Origin: an uncultured SAR86 cluster bacterium
GTDB lineage: Bacteria; Pseudomonadota; Gammaproteobacteria; Magnimaribacterales; D2472
Direction of reading: 5' to 3'
Assembly (NCBI GenBank): GCA_902635645.1
Contig: CACPON010000006.1
Location: forward strand, 1 to 49,739
DNA: 49,739 nt
The notes under the pieces are model-generated. The model had not been told where the DNA came from. It saw only the letters and a list, made by a program, of their open reading frames with translations, and made no database searches. Made by a program: the position numbers and the translations under genes. Shown here one piece after another: positions 49,227-49,739 of this stretch; position 1 is the stretch's first letter; the number at the start of each line of letters is the position of its first letter.

Positions 49227-49739
49227 TTAATGAGCCTGCTTATTTTCTGCTTTACCCTTTCTAGTCTTTTGTGTTTTTGTTTTTACTGAAGTTGAGGGCT
49301 TGTTCAAAGGAGTTGGCTCTTTAATTAAAGCATGAGAGATTACCTCATCAACCCATTCAACTGGAATAATATTAAGCGATTTAAGAATTTGTTCCGGTAT
49401 CTCTTGCAGGTCAGGTTCATTTTCTTTTGGAATAATTACATTCTCAATACCACCACGCTTAGCTGCTAATAGTTTTTCTTTTAAGCCACCAATTTTTAAT
49501 ATTTGACCTCTAAGGGTAATTTCACCAGTCATAGCAGTATCAGCTCTTACGGGTATTCCAGTAAAAATTGATATTAAAGAAATTGCCATTGCACCACCAG
49601 CGCTTGGACCATCTTTGGGTGTAGCACCCTCTGGTACGTGAATATGAACATCATATTTTTCATAAAAATTAGGTTTTATACCTAATGAATCTGCTCTTGA
49701 TCTAACTACAGTGAATGCAGCCTGAATTGATTCCTGCAT
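49227..49739 (-). CDS. lon: ATP-dependent protease Lon, C-terminal proteolytic domain (5' part outside the window)
   Basis: [25 protein letters not shown] (catalytic Ser), [37 protein letters not shown]; frame reaches the window end. Confidence 0.95.
   Translation of the reverse strand: MQESIQAAFTVVRSRADSLGIKPNFYEKYDVHIHVPEGATPKDGPSAGGAMAISLISIFTGIPVRADTAMTGEITLRGQILKIGGLKEKLLAAKRGGIENVIIPKENEPDLQEIPEQILKSLNIIPVEWVDEVISHALIKEPTPLNKPSTSVKTKTQKTRKGKAENKQAH

Noticed and set aside
1-49739. CRISPR arrays, tRNA/rRNA genes, IS elements or prophage
   Set aside because: No regularly spaced repeats, tRNA-like cloverleafs, transposase/integrase motifs or phage structural genes were seen.

Overview
AT-rich (about one-third GC by eye), very gene-dense chromosomal window from a gammaproteobacterium; the overall style (three TonB-dependent receptors, Entner-Doudoroff genes, HexR, Na+-coupled transporters, compact genes) suggests a SAR86-like marine lineage, but that taxonomy is inference. 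From left to right: (i) a 3'-truncated GH3 glucan beta-glucosidase abutting, tail to tail, an apparently truncated SSS Na+/sugar symporter; (ii) a leftward run aceE-aceF-zwf-edd-eda-SSS diverging from hexR; (iii) a TonB receptor with SapC and JmjC/cupin_8 partners; (iv) gap-pyk-marC-pgl; (v) a divergent Na+-pumping oxaloacetate decarboxylase, oadGAB; (vi) an IDO-family dioxygenase; (vii) a second TonB receptor, fabI and a methyltransferase; (viii) an M20 amidohydrolase / gamma-glutamyltransferase / SLC13 transporter / TonB receptor / LysR cluster; (ix) housekeeping genes gltX, dnaQ, rnhA, gloB, mltD, oppABC, ppiD, hupB and the C-terminal part of lon. Strongest leads: an unannotated ~220-nt candidate structured sRNA (minus strand, 24216-24438) with its own promoter-like sequence and terminator; HexR-like palindromes that tie a carbohydrate receptor locus to the ED/glycolysis genes, with a predicted leaderless hexR mRNA; a 203-bp perfect in-frame duplication of the lipoyl domain in aceF; a GH3/SSS junction that disrupts both genes at one point; and a possible gamma-glutamyl-compound scavenging cluster. 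No CRISPR array, tRNA, rRNA, phage or IS element was seen. All family calls come from reading the sequence without database searches.
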